Source of the DNA: Enoplosus armatus
Taxonomy: Eukaryota > Chordata > Actinopteri > Centrarchiformes > Enoplosidae
Direction: 5' to 3'
NCBI RefSeq assembly: GCF_043641665.1
Contig: NC_092198.1
Location: 12,599,001-12,663,000 of the forward strand
DNA length: 64,000 nt
Shown here: in pieces, positions 1 to 22,000 of the stretch
Layout of the letters: the number at the start of each line of letters is the position of its first letter
Position numbering within the stretch: the stretch's first letter is position 1
Translations under genes and position numbers: made by a program
The notes under the pieces: generated by a model
Told to the model about the DNA's origin: nothing
What the model saw: only the letters and a program-made list of their open reading frames with translations
Database searches by the model: none

Positions 1-239
1 TTCCAATTGATGCCTTGTGTTCCCTTGTGCGAGGGGATGGGTGAATGACATTGGAGTGATCAAAAATAGCACATGGCTTTGCATCTGGACATAGTTGTCA
101 CATTGTGATTTGCAGAAGCTGAAATGCTTTCTTGTACAGACAGCTAACATTTGACCAAAGTGTATGGATATATAATATGTATGCACAAAGGGAATAGTGA
201 ATGAAGGCGCAAAAAAAATGGAACCACAATCAGTCAGGA

Positions 240-905
240 TCTGCAACAACAGAATAGTGCTAAAACAATTATTAAAACAACAGTGATTGAAGGAAAATGA
301 ATTGTTTTAATCCTCTTTCATGCAAAAATCACAAACATTCTCTGTTTTCAGCCTCTAAAATGTGAGAATTTCTTGCCTTTTCTGTTTTTTATCATTGTAA
401 ATTGAACAACCTTAGGTTTTGGACCGTTGGTCAGACAAAACAAGCCATTTGAAGATGACAATTTGTAGTCTTAGTAATATTATATGATGTGATATAATGA
501 GAAAGTGCACATCGAACCCCAGATGGGTACAGCAGAGTAGACACTCAGAGGTACACAGTAGCTAGACCTGCCTACCTGCCATGTCTCCCCCTGGTAAAAA
601 AAAACCTCGGCTACTTTTGGATTTGTTTCTTTTAATGTACAATTACAACATTAACAAATTGTTTTCTCATTAAAAAATGGGGTATTATAAAAATGTAAAA
701 ATGCAAAAGTGTACATTACATGTTCAGCATATGCAACAATTCTATATACAGTCCTGTATAGGCTACAGTGTTTTTTTATGTGTACAGTTAACAGGCCTTA
801 TTTTGTATCATTTGACCTTGCAATTGTAGGTGGAATGGCCTGACTACTGTAAGACCTTGTATCACTCCATTTTCTTACATTTTATAGACTAAATCATTGA
901 TTATT
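240..905 (+). repeat. Dispersed repeat family R1, copy 1 (interrupted)
   Basis: Shares tttggaccgttggtcagaca and flanking text with copies at 24480-24742 and 34950-35230; ttttatagactaaatcattga at 871-900 resembles the family's far end, so the middle may be an insertion. Boundaries are approximate. Confidence 0.5.
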
Positions 906-1616
906 TGTCAATACAATACTAAGTTGGACATCAGTGAAACTTATACCTTCTCCTAATGAAGCTGAAAAATGGATCTTGTAGTTGTTATTTTTGCAGTAAT
1001 TAATAAAAATGCCAAAAAGGAAAATTTATTTTTAAAAATGTAGGCGGCTTTGAGCAGCAGTGTTCCAACCAACCTTATGTAATGGTTTTACATTAAATTG
1101 GCCAACTGATAATAAGATCTTGTCCATCCATCAGTCACTGCCACTGCTGATATTGGATTCAGAGAATTTGTCATGGGGTTTAGTCGTGAATTGACGTCCC
1201 ATGGTAGTAAAAAGCAAAAAGGATTTTCTCCCAGCAGTGTTCCCTGTCAATGTAGAGGAGACTGATCTCCCAACTCAAACTAGGGCATGATGAATAAATA
1301 AAAGCAGCTTGGATGGGCTTTTAAAGGCTCCCCGGCTCACCCAGAGTCCTTCCTCTGTGTCACCTCAAGAGAGTCCTGCTGCTGCCGCCGCCAGCTAGCT
1401 AACAAGCCACCACCACTCCTGCTTTAACGCCACAGAGTCCCAGAAATAAGAGAAATGGAGGAGAATGGGAGAGAGAGCAATAAAGGCAGAGTTTTGGAGA
1501 TGGAGCATTAGTGTTCAGCTGAATGTTAATTAAGAATGTTATGGGATCAGCAAAGAGATAAATGTAGAACAGAAAACAAAAACTACCCCTAAGAGCTCCT
1601 GTTGTGTGTAAAGAGA

Positions 1617-2530
1617 GCAGTGGTGGAACATAGCTACATTTACTTAAGCACTGTAATTTAGTTCAGTGTTTTTCATTTTATGCTTCTTCTTCTACACTGC
1701 TACATTTCTGAGGGAAATATTGTAAGTTTACCTAAATACATTTAACAGCTGTGTCCCTCCAAAATATAACGTATATGAACTTACATATCCAACAGAATAT
1801 AAAGTGGTAGAAATAGCCCACTGTTTAAGTGAGGCTTACTCACATCACTTATATCAAAATGAGCTTCAGCTTGGTTGTAGCTCCTCCTTATGTGTTGTTA
1901 TGGTGGTCCAAGTAATGTATGTGCATCACAGTTTGGTTGAGTGCCATTCTCCTTAATGGGGGAAGAAGCAGTATGAACAATTCACATTCTAGGTTTTGAC
2001 CCTTGACCCCTATGAAGTCAACATGGTTAGTGACATGCTTTGACTTGAGTAAAAGCCACTTGAGTAAAGGTTTGTTGTTGCTCTTTATCAGTTTTCGCCT
2101 GTTTCATTTACTGGTTTTTGAGGCTGTTGTAAGCCAATAGTTGCTGGCACCTACATCAAAAACCTCACAGATTTCACCAGTTACTTGGACTATTCGTCTG
2201 TACTAAGCTGCCATATTTGACACCTTCAGAACTCTCACAAAATCCATTTTCTATTGAAACAAGTCTTTTTTTATTATTATTTTATTAAGTCTTAATTATT
2301 CAATAGCCTGGGTTATCTTGAAAAAGAGATTATAATAAAAATGATATCCAAATCTATATTTGAAGCTAATAAGAGTCACATAAATGTAAGTAGCACAACT
2401 CAGTTTTGGTCCTGGAGCTGTAAGAGTTAATTATAATAATAATGAGTAATAATACAACTCTGAAAGAGGCCAATCTACAATATGAGCACTTTTACTTTTA
2501 ATACCTAAGTACATATTCCTGCTAACAATT
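1617..2530 (+). repeat. Dispersed teleost repeat R3 (interrupted)
   Basis: It begins gcagtggtggaacatagct, continues with ctacatttctgagggaaata and aacagaatataaagtggta, and ends with gagcacttttacttttaata and cctaagtacat. From memory this is the very common fish repeat with aagtacttgagta ends. The middle (about 1890-2390) is not recognisable and may be an insertion. Confidence 0.55.
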
Positions 2531-2538
2531 ACTTATGG

Positions 2539-2542
<4 letters not shown>

Positions 2543-2589
<47 letters not shown>
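2543..2589 (+). repeat. (TG)n microsatellite
   Basis: About 23 uninterrupted TG units in the grm1 upstream intron, immediately after the R3 repeat. Confidence 0.97.
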
Positions 2590-2592
<3 letters not shown>

Positions 2593-4754
2593 ACATCAAG
2601 ATCAAAGACTTGAAGCATGATTTTACTCTTAAGAATAATGTCATTCTTTTAATTAGACTGGTTGACATTCCAGTGGTCTGTGAACAAGAGACAGATTAAA
2701 AGTTTCCCCATTAACTACCTGAACTTTTATTTGAACACTCGATTAGCTCGAACGAGCAATTAGGAAACTCTTGACTCCCCTATCCTCTCCTTCCTCTTTT
2801 TAAAGTAACTCTTCCCATTCATCCTCCAGGGGAAACAGCGCATGTGATTAAATCTCTGCCCTGCCAATTAATTCATGGCTTCATAAATATACAAATGTGC
2901 TATCAAACTGGAACTAGATCATCCAGGAGAGTCGGGGGAGCTCTCACTCTACTCACTGTTGTATACGACTCTATAAATTATCCAGCTGTTGGCATGCTGC
3001 GCTCCTCGAAACAATGCCACACATCATCAAGTCTCAGTGAATCATCAAAATACACACGTCCCATTATTAAGCGTATGGCATCAAAGGAATAGCATGCTGC
3101 TGACTGACTGAGATAAATACGACATAAATGATTAATTAGATGTATTTGGAAAGTTGAGGGTAAAAGAGAAATTAAATTGAGTTTATACTGTCAAGATTAG
3201 CCTCAGTCTTTCAGGGTTTTACTTGTTTGAGTCCACTGTTGTTTAATTGTGGCCCTGTTTGTCCGATGTGCATATGATGCATTCGCAGGTCACACGTTGG
3301 AGGTCTGTCTCATGGTATGTCAACTGCGGGTCATGTTATTTCCCAGGAAGTAAATAACATGGGCTTCTTCTTTTGACGTCGTTTATTAGAAATATTGAAT
3401 GAGTGTTTGAGAGTTTACCAAGATTGTCCTCACCAGAAGATCAGCAGCATCAGCAGCGGTTTATTCAAATGCTTAAAACAATCCTTGTTGACTTTTTCCT
3501 GAAAATCGACCAAAATGTCTCCACCATATACAGTATCAGTGAGTGGCTGATTCCTTATAGGTCCACTAGGCCTCTCGGGTTATCAGATCAAGAGCTACTA
3601 GTTGTGTTCAAAGTTCAAGACTCGTCGTGACCAAGCTTTTCCGGGGCCCATTTCATAAAAACGATTTGCGAAAATGACTGAAAGAATACGGAGTAGCTGC
3701 AGTGTCACGTACCACTGTGTTTGTATGTCAGACCTACTGCCTTGTCTGACTTCAGTAACGACTGCAAACTTAATAACATACTTGAACAGCGTTGACTCCT
3801 TAATCTGCTTGAACAGGTGTTCCTCCGGTAGATCTGACTCAGGTTACGTAATAATGGTCCTTCCATTATGCAGCGTGAAGCCGCGGAACATTGAGGTGAC
3901 ATTAAATCAGATTTTGTCCCATTAGGCGTCCCTCCGATGGCCCGAGAGTTTTGATGAGCTGTTTGGAGTTCTGCCAGACGGCGCGATCCTAAGAGAGGAG
4001 AGCGAGAAAAGAGAATGTGAGAAACAGTCAAGCATGTCTTCAATGCCTCATGCATTATTCATGCAGTGTTGAACAGCATCTCTCCCCTCTCTCTCCCTCT
4101 TTATCTAAAATCCAATCTGTTTTACGCTGTTATGTTAAACACTGAATTGTATTGAATAGACCATATTAAATGCAGTTACCCTGTCAGGTAAGGTGCGTCT
4201 ATGATAAACACTTGGAAGACGCATGCACACAAATCTATAAGGTGGTGTGTCTTTATCTGTACTACAGTACATGCACTGAAAGAGAGGGGGGAGAGACAGA
4301 GACAGTATTCACATGGAGTGAATGAAGGAAATGTGACTATGACTAATGAACTTCACGTGTTTCTGACTCTAAACTCAATAAGGAGAGTGAAAAGGATGAC
4401 TCAGTTGATTGTTCTTTTTAAATATACAGCAAGAACACAGCAAACAGGCAGATATCCTTACCCAAAGAATAAGACATAGGTTATGTGGTGTTCGCATTTA
4501 CTGTATTACAATACTTCCCTATAGGCCCTACAAATCTGCACATTGATATCAAATGTAAAGCCAGATCTCCATTTAAAAAAAATAGATTTCTTTACCATTA
4601 TTAAATTTGCATGAGTTGCAGTAGTGGAATGCAGTGCTTTAATGCAGGTGACTCTCAAGTGTCAGTAGCCAAAGCTACACATTATTCCTCTGTCCTTAAG
4701 ACCTCACTGATGTAACTGTTGCTCTGGGTGACATGGTCTTTTATTACCATAAAC

Positions 4755-5082
4755 ATGGGCATTGTAGTTTATTTGGAATCAATCCCTTAGACATTCTGGC
4801 GCTGTAAATACTCTTAGTGCACCAAATGTGTATTCATCCACGGCTGAAAATAGTCCCCAACAAACAACTATTTGCTCTTGTTTGAGTAATGTTTGCTTCA
4901 GTCTACAGTGCCCAAGGTGTGAAATGGCTTAGCCTTTTTTATTTATATTTGTGACCTGTTTTTAAAGATTTACGTCTTCAGTAGGAACCAGTGGGTTTCA
5001 CAGACACAGTAGAAAAGTCAGAAAGTATGGAGGGACAGAGTAATGCATTGTTGGTTTTGGTATTGTTGTGGGATTTGTTGAC
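4755..5082 (+). repeat. Dispersed repeat family R2, copy 1
   Basis: gaaaatagtcccc, then gtttgagtaatg, cagtgccca and gggatttgttg occur in the same order and similar spacing at 24743-24965. The two copies are clearly related but old. Confidence 0.65.
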
Positions 5083-6916
5083 ATATATGTATATGGTCTT
5101 TGATACTGGTAAGTGGAGTCATTACAGTATATTTTTGAGGCAGGGGGGGCAGTTTGTTTACCTTAATCCTTAACAGGATGAAAGAGACAGATGTCAGTGT
5201 CAGCTGGAGACACTTAAACAATTTCTGGGCTTTATTTTCAGGATGATTTCCATACATTTGCTTTAGCTTGAGAAGGGATATACTAGCTCAGTCACATTGG
5301 TTTTATAGTTTCCTCCTTACATTCTCACAGATTTGGCTGAATGTCTCCTTTTTCTTGACTGACGGTAATTGTGGACATAAAGGTCAGAAACTTTGACCTG
5401 CGCACATACGCACACGAACACACACGTCCTTATCCATCACCCAGAACATCCCATGTGTGCGAGGTAATTGGTTCCATGGTGAGTCATACCTAATTGGTGT
5501 GGACCTGTCAATACCACAGGTATTTCAAGGCAGTAGCTCGGAGCCCACATTAAAGATAGAGACAGAGTGAACTCACACTGGCTCGGATTTAGAGAAAGAG
5601 CTTAGAACGGAGCTGTTTATCTGTTAATTTATTTTTCAGTGTCGCCTTCACTGGTGTTTTCTATTTCTCTTAGAGCCCACTGGCCAGCTGCGTGTCCAAA
5701 TTAGCTTAGTAGGGTAGAAATTCTCCCACAAAGGGTTACACAGGCAAACAAACAAGCAAGCTGAAGGGATTGTGTAAAGCCTACAATTACAGTTGAGGCA
5801 CTATTGTTGAGATTTCCTCTTCAATTTAGGATTGCTGCAGTGGACTTGATATAAGCCTCCAACCAGTGCTGCCACGCTAATTTAAGATCGTACAAGAGGC
5901 TGCGGTCTACCTACTTGTAGTGGCAGCTCATTATTTAAATGAAAACAGCACATGACCTGGAGTTTGGGCTTGTGCACTGATGTTGTTCTGTCATTACGTT
6001 TGCTGTTGTTTGACAGGAACTTTCCCATTAGTCTCCATGTGAACACAGACACATTAAACATGAGATTCAGCCCACAGCTGCTCTATGTCAGTATTGCCTT
6101 TTCTCCATGTTACTGTTCTGTTTTCATGCTGTACGTCCTCTATAATCCAGCTGCTGCTTTAGGGGTGGAAATTAGAAATCACTTCACTGATTCAAATTGT
6201 TCTGCTCAGTTCAAAGATTTGTAGTCACTGTCAATGTCGTTTGTACGCTTTTTTGTAAGCTAAGCAATCACATCGCCACTCACATGCACTTCATCACATC
6301 GATCAGTGAATGCACCACCGTACAGCGGCGACGTTCAGACAATTCTTCAGTTCATTCATTTTTTTCAGTCGGTTGCTGGTACAAGCTGTTACGTTCAGTT
6401 GGGCACAAAACAAGGTTCACGCGAGTACTGCACATAAGGTTAATAGCTCAACAGGTGACTATTTGCAATGACGTTATCACTTCATGATCGTTTCTGTGGC
6501 TTTTGTGGTCTAATAAACATTTAACAAGGAACTAAGGGTTGAGCTGACAACAGTGCTTTTGGTCACCAGTCAGGGGAGCTTTACTGCTGAAAGCATTGGA
6601 CATTAGGTCAGTGACAATGGTGATTCAGTATAGTCAGTTCAGTTTGAGGATTTGGCGTTAAAGACTTGTTCAGTACATGGACTGAACACCGCTAAGAAAA
6701 GACAGAAGATCACGAATGAAATACAGAATATATAAGTAATTCTGCATTATTGGCCCCTGTTTTGTTTACGTTGTGAGAAATGAAATTTACGTAGTGTAGA
6801 ATAATTTTATGGGTATGTCAATCTGAATCAGCAGTTAAGTATGAATTATCATGTACAATAATCCATTATAAAAGACTATCAGTATCATCACTGTCTAGCA
6901 GTGCCTTTCACTCTAA

Positions 6917-16264
<9,348 letters not shown>

Positions 16265-17940
16265 AAGCAAAACACAGTTGCTGTCAGCACACTTGTGCAT
16301 CACACATACATGCATTTCCACATATAGGCTCACACACACACACAGACACACACACAGATACATACTGTACAACAACATAATTTTATTATCATTTCAAGTT
16401 TTTAACATAACTTATTTGCTCTGTCATTTCCTTGCTTGTATTTATTACTCTGCTTTTATCAGTAAGGGGTTAATCAAAACTGTAAGAAGACAAACAGCAG
16501 GAATCATCCATGAGTGCTCACTTTTCTGAAGGGCTGTCTGTGCACAAAGCCTCTCTGTGAAATGTAAAGCTGGGAACAGTGCCAAAACTAGTCGGCTCTC
16601 ATGCCAAATTTTCGGTGAATTAAGCAACACTGAGAATCATAATAAAGGATGTAGCTGCGGTTCTCATGGTTGCAATGCAATGAAACGGTCCACAAGAAAA
16701 AACTAAGAGAGACACAATTCTGTGTGTATGTACGTGCAAGACTGTAAGCTACAACCAGAGACCAAACTGTCTCTAGGGACTGCGATAGCTCAAGTGCATT
16801 TCATGCCAGATTTGATTAGCTCGGCTCCTCTCTGCTGCACACGTACAGGTCTCTTCATGTGTGCAGCAGTCGCAGCTGCATCGGAAAAAAAAAAAGGATC
16901 TGTTTTTCGCCTTTTTTTCATGAATTAATTTCACCACAGCTTTCTCTCATCCGGCCTCATTGCAATTTAAATATTACAAAGAGATTAATTTAACAAGAAA
17001 AGTGCAGTAAGTTGGTTGATTATTACTTTTATGTGTTTCGAGGTGTGCTCAACATCACCAAAAATGTTATCACTAAACTGAGATTCTGCTGAAGACTTTG
17101 CGCTGTATGATACATGATATGGATATAATGTGCCAATCAACGTTGTTATCAACCTACATCCCTGATTTTTACGATGTAGCTGATGCCGGTTAGCGTGATT
17201 GTAGATGGCGATGTTGTTTGTTCAGTTTACACTCAATCATAACCCTGAGAACAAGTTTTATGAGTGTGGGGCTACTTTTGCTTTCCACGCCGTGTTGATA
17301 TTTCTCATGTTTTCTGAGTTTGCTGTGTCATTGTAATGGAAAAACACAGTACTTGTACAAGTTCTCAAAGTTTGTAATACTGTTAAGCCATCTCTTGTTT
17401 TTCACACAGGTGGTATGTTTGTAATACTGATAAATGTTTCTATATTTAGAATGTCAACAGAAAAAAAAAAAGTTTATACATTTTGAAGCTGTCCTCAGAT
17501 ACTTGTCAAGGAGCAGTGTGTTTGGTTTTGGGGTAACTTTTAAGCTAACTTGAGTGGACTGTATCCTCTTGAAAATATTCAGTTGTAAAAGTAACCAATG
17601 ATTAGTTGCTTCTTGTAATGAGATTCTACATGTTTCAATTTTGCTTCAATCTTGCATTATGAACTTAAGTAGTTTACTTGAGGTTAAGTTTCTTAGTTCT
17701 TTATCTATAAGAATGCAAATTATTTCAAAGTACAAGCCTATACAGTACATAGTGCAATTGTATTGTATTTCCAAATGTTTTTAGTCTATTATAGTGTAAG
17801 TTGTTAAATGATTTTAACCAATTGTAAAATATACGAGGGTGCCACCTGTTTAACACTGTCAAATTTAGAATGAAATAGGACTTTATGTTTTGGGCAAGCT
17901 GAACAAAGCTGTAAAATAAAAAATATTTATATTAAGAAGA
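16265..17940 (+). other. grm1: grm1 3' untranslated region
   Basis: No credible reading frame follows the stop. The stretch is AT-rich, with a short (CA)n at 16329-16356. AATAAA occurs at 16641 and again at 17915. The later one is followed by an AT-rich drop-off and is taken as the main end. The boundary is inferred, not measured. Confidence 0.6.
17915..17920 (+). other. grm1: Probable grm1 polyadenylation signal
   Basis: AATAAA lies in an AT-rich context about 1.65 kb after the grm1 stop codon and 0.9 kb before the rab32 start codon. An earlier AATAAA at 16641-16646 could give a shorter transcript. Confidence 0.55.
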
Positions 17941-18004
17941 CTGATTTCTGCCTACAATAGCCTGAAAACTGGGTTGTCATTAAGTTGATCAATATTAGTT
18001 TAGA

Positions 18005-18215
18005 TCAGTGTTTCCAAAACAGAGTTTGGGGGCAATCTGGGATCCTGAGGAGGTTTTCAAGGCATCTAGTCAAAAATGTGTTTACTTCACTTGGATGTAT
18101 GTGCAGTTTGACACTAAAAGGCTTTTTTCACATTCATCAGCTGAGGGAGGAAAAACACGTACATACATGATGAGCCAATCCTGGCCCAGTATTCAACTTA
18201 CAGTGTTCGACGTGG
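18005..18215 (+). repeat. Probable old repeat upstream of rab32
   Basis: cagtgtttccaaaacagagt, then tttgggggcaatctgggatc, resembles the start of an abundant fish repeat. The right end is unclear. Confidence 0.3.
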
Positions 18216-18472
18216 AAACTTGAGAGATCTTGTGTTCAGCCGATAAACTTTTGAAATGAAAAACATTTGCATATTCATAGATTCTGGATTTTGGATCTGG
18301 ATTGGAGTAGTTGTGTGTGTGTGTTTTTTTTTTTAAATGTTTAACTAGTTAATTGGACTTTTTCTTTCAGGAAAAAAATCTCAGACACAAATAATTATGC
18401 AAAGCAGAGAGAGCAATTATATCTAAAAAAAAAAGTGTCTTTGGTTGATGGTTACTTGATTGTTATGACACT

Positions 18473-18480
18473 TCACATGA
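18473..18480. promoter_or_regulatory. M-box/E-box candidate upstream of rab32
   Basis: TCACATGA is the palindromic E-box flavour preferred by MITF/TFE factors. It lies about 335 bp before the rab32 ATG. Rab32 acts in melanosome and lysosome-related organelle traffic, which makes MITF control reasonable, but one 8-mer is weak evidence. Confidence 0.3.
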
Positions 18481-18640
18481 AAAAGTTTTTCGGTTTGAGT
18501 TTGAATGGGGAACAAGACATGACTGTGTTAACATGAAAAGCTTACTGTAACCGCAGCAACACGAGGAAGCTTGAACATATGTCAAGTGTCCCTTACATTT
18601 CCGGGTCCTATGACTTATCAGGTGGTTGCTGAGTAGCACC

Positions 18641-18663
18641 AGGAGGAGGAGGAGGAGGAGGAG
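18641..18663 (+). repeat. (GGA)n repeat in rab32 5' flank
   Basis: Seven to eight uninterrupted GGA/AGG units, followed by a purine-rich stretch, about 150 bp before the rab32 ATG and probably within or near the 5' UTR. Confidence 0.85.
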
Positions 18664-18753
18664 AAAAGGGGGAGACAAATGTACTTTCGGTCGCATCTGG
18701 CCCGCAGCCCTCTGACCAGCCCAGTCCATCGCAGCCCCTCGCAGGAAGACTAC

Positions 18754-18780
18754 ATGAGCGAGAAAGCAGAAGCTGTCTGA
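18754..18780 (+). other. Upstream ORF in rab32 leader (8 codons)
   Basis: An ATG in a weak context (T at -3) opens an 8-codon frame ending in TGA, 34 bases before the rab32 ATG. It matters only if transcription starts upstream of 18754, which the sequence does not show. Confidence 0.35.
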
Positions 18781-18814
18781 GTTTAGAGAAAAGTTGTCAG
18801 TAGTCAGTCTCAGC

Positions 18815-19028
18815 ATGGCCGGGGGCTCGGTGTCTGAGTGTAAGGAGTACTTGTTCAAAGTGCTGGTTATCGGGGAATTAGGCGTCGGGAAAACCAGCAT
18901 CATCAAACGCTACGTGCACCAGCTTTTCTCGCAGCACTACAGGGCGACGATCGGGGTCGACTTTGCACTCAAAGTCATCAACTGGGACAGCAAAACGCTG
19001 GTCAGGCTACAGCTGTGGGACATCGCAG
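18815..19028 (+). CDS. rab32: rab32 exon 1: P-loop and switch I
   Basis: Encodes residues 1-72, from [17 protein letters not shown] to WDIAG. The donor gtaagg splits the Gly codon (phase 1). The same frame stays open upstream to a TTG at 18794, but the ATG at 18815 is the first Met codon in frame. Confidence 0.96.
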
Positions 19029-22000
19029 GTAAGGAAACGCCCGTTGGCTTCTAACAGTGGGAATCAGAGGGTGTCAAGCTCAACTTTCGTGTGCGACACA
19101 AAGGGAAGTTTCACTTTCACAGCTCGAGAGCTATCTCCCAATGTGTTGAAATGTCCTGGTGAACTTTAACTCGTCGTGGCTACAAGTTTAATGTTCAACC
19201 AGACACAAAATACCCACACGATTTTATAGGGATGTCATGTGAAACTTCTCCCAGGATCTCAGAGAAACTTCCTGCAGCACAGACCGGTTGATCATGTCTT
19301 CCGCTTGTCTTTTTTCCACTTTATGATCACGGCAGCTCATAATTGTCAGAGGAATGTAGGTCACGTTGTTATTACCGACTGAGCGCCGCCCCCCTCAACC
19401 CAAACTCACCATAATAGTAATATTTCCTCTTGGGAGTAAAACTGTGTTTATGGATTCACTAAGTGACTGTATTGGCTCTTATCTTTATTCCATGCTGTTG
19501 TTCATTTTGCCCTGTCACTGTAATATTCTTCAAATGTCCCCAGTCCCATGTGATCCTTCTGTATTTCTGAGAGGATTTCAGTAAACTTGGCACACACACC
19601 GACCTGTGCATTCCAGCAGCTTGGGTAAGCAAGCCGAAGAGAAATCAGAGCAGTGTAAACAAAAGTTTCCCACATGCAGGCAGCCCTGCTCAAACTCACA
19701 CTTGTTTGTCATCACCGGGCACACAAAAGAAATATCACACTGTAAAACAAGAGGAGTCTGAGAATGACACGCTTGAACGGACAGGTGAGAGAGAGAGGAA
19801 GTGAGCAGAAGATGACTAACTTTGAAATCACAAAGTGTCGACCAAGCTGACGGACAGGGTGAATCTTCATAGCCAGAAATACATCTCAGATCAGGGCTTG
19901 TGAAACTGCTTTGCCACATATACTGTAACGCATACAGCCAATTTATGGTGGATATTTTTATGTTAAGTGTAATGAGATCACATGGCTTCAGGGCCCCGTG
20001 TGTGTGGGTGGGGGTCTTCTGTCATGAAAAAGCCAACAGTTATATCTGTGTGCTTTTTGTTCTTATGCTCTTGGTGACCTGAGTTTTGGACATTTATTTA
20101 GCAATGTTCCTGTAGTTATAGATGGCAGCAACATTATTTCAAAAATTATTAATTGTACTGTCCGTTCAATCAACAACAACAACAACAATCCTGATCTCAC
20201 CTCTGCAGAGGAACAGCAGGAGCAGTTCATCATTCTCTGAGAGGGTGGCGTTCGAGAAAAGGGAGTGTGGCTCAGTGACGGTTCGCGTGTAAAGAATATG
20301 TTTACGCCGTTCATGAAGATAAAAAGAAAACAGGGCACCAGCTAATGGGTGTGGAGATGGATAAACCAATTTTTTTTTTCCCAAAAATATTCATGATGGT
20401 TGGAAAAATCACCATGTGCAAGTGATTTAGCATGCACCACAGAGAATAGGGATTGTTTCTAGTACATGCTGTTCTGAGAGTCTTGGCCCAAAAGTGGCAG
20501 TTATAGCTTCTCATCATCTGGCCTTGCGGTAAAATGTTTTATTGCCTGAGTAGTTTGTGAGACTTTGATTCTACGCTGTAGAATCTGCAGCAGCTATGGG
20601 TCATATCCATTCTGTGTGTATACAGTATGTAAGCGCTGATTGAAGACATTAAAGTACATTGAAAGCGTCACTGTACGTCTCCTGTCCATGCTGGCTGCTG
20701 TCAGGGACTGTGTCTCCTTCCCGAGCTGCAGTGGAGGGACTGTAACAAAAAGAGGGAGTTTTGCACTAACAGGACCGTCACTTACTCTGCCTCTAGATAT
20801 GTTCTATTCATACATCTGAACACCGCCGTGGTTGAGCAGGTCCATCCTCTCCCTCAATCAAACAAACCTCATATGCTGAGACAGATCGGGACAGATGGTT
20901 AGAAGCTGCTGTTTTTATATTTATTTCATCGCTTACAGCAGTGATAGAAAAGAGGTGGACAGTGTGTGTGTGTGTGTGTGTGGAGGGAGGGGGGTAGGGG
21001 GTGGTGGGGGGGTTGGTCGTCACAACAACTTGCATGTCTGTCACAGACATCGTGGGTTTCACTCCCCGCTGTCGCCTGGGCCCTGGCAGCCCGAGCTCAG
21101 TGTGCAGGGGCATCTGTGACTGAGTGCCAGGGAAGGCCGTCTGCCTGTCACAGCCAGACAGCACTCGACCAGACGACCTGCGAGGGTAAATAAAAACACT
21201 GACAGACACACACACACACACACACACACACTGATATCATTCAGACAGGGGAACACACTTGCACTCATTGGGCAAACAGAAGCGTTTACATGCGCGCACG
21301 CTCTGACCAGAAAGAAAGTTTGAGGTTAGATGATACTAAAGATACTAAACCTCATTATTCACACCTACGCCAAGGCCTGGCCTGAGGACGCTCTGAGGAT
21401 AAAATAAGTAACGAAACGTGGGTGTGAAAGAGTGAAAGCTGGAGGTATATTTGCCAAGTCATTATGACTAGCCATTAAGCCATTTAATCGTGCAGAAAAG
21501 GAGGAATTATCTTCTTGGCAACACTGAGGGCAACTTCGGAGTTGCGTTGTCTTTTACCAACCTTAATAATAATTACAGTCTGGGAGGAATGATAGTAATC
21601 AGAGGCTTGTGCAAGATGGGTGCACCATGGAAGATCTTACAGCTTTCCCACCCCTTTTCACCCAGAATTGCTACTCTCTCCTGGATTCGTCTAAGCCAGT
21701 GGACAGGATGATTACCACCATGGCGTATAGTGTAAAAAAGCCTGCACCTTGTAGGACCAGACATTCCTGTGGGAGCGGGAGGTCGCACATTAACAGGATG
21801 TGTGGAGTGGTTTCCATCACAGTGCTGACCCGCAGTCCTGTCAGGAAAACCCAATTTTACATTGACACCTGACTCTTACAAGATAAACGCCTCTTTTCCA
21901 CCAGGTTTCAAAACTTTCTGTGGTCATTATATAACTTATTCTGACTTTTGTCTTGGCTTTAGAGTAAAATACTGGATGCTTTTACTGTTCACACTTAGGC

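Larger units (their letters stand above)
17941..18814 (+). other. grm1-rab32 intergenic region with rab32 promoter and 5' UTR
   Basis: Contains a probable old repeat at 18005-18215 (begins cagtgtttccaaaac), an MITF-type E-box at 18473, a GGA repeat at 18641-18663 and a GC-richer stretch with a short upstream ORF at 18754 before the rab32 ATG. No TATA box is evident near the GC-rich part. Confidence 0.5.

Noticed and set aside
18794..18814. Extension of rab32 upstream of the ATG
   Set aside because: The upstream codon is TTG; the ATG at 18815 has a good context and matches the family start.
18463..18906. 147-codon reverse-strand frame over the rab32 5' region
   Set aside because: It overlaps rab32 exon 1 antisense, its Leu run is the GGA repeat read backwards, and no splice or family signal supports it.
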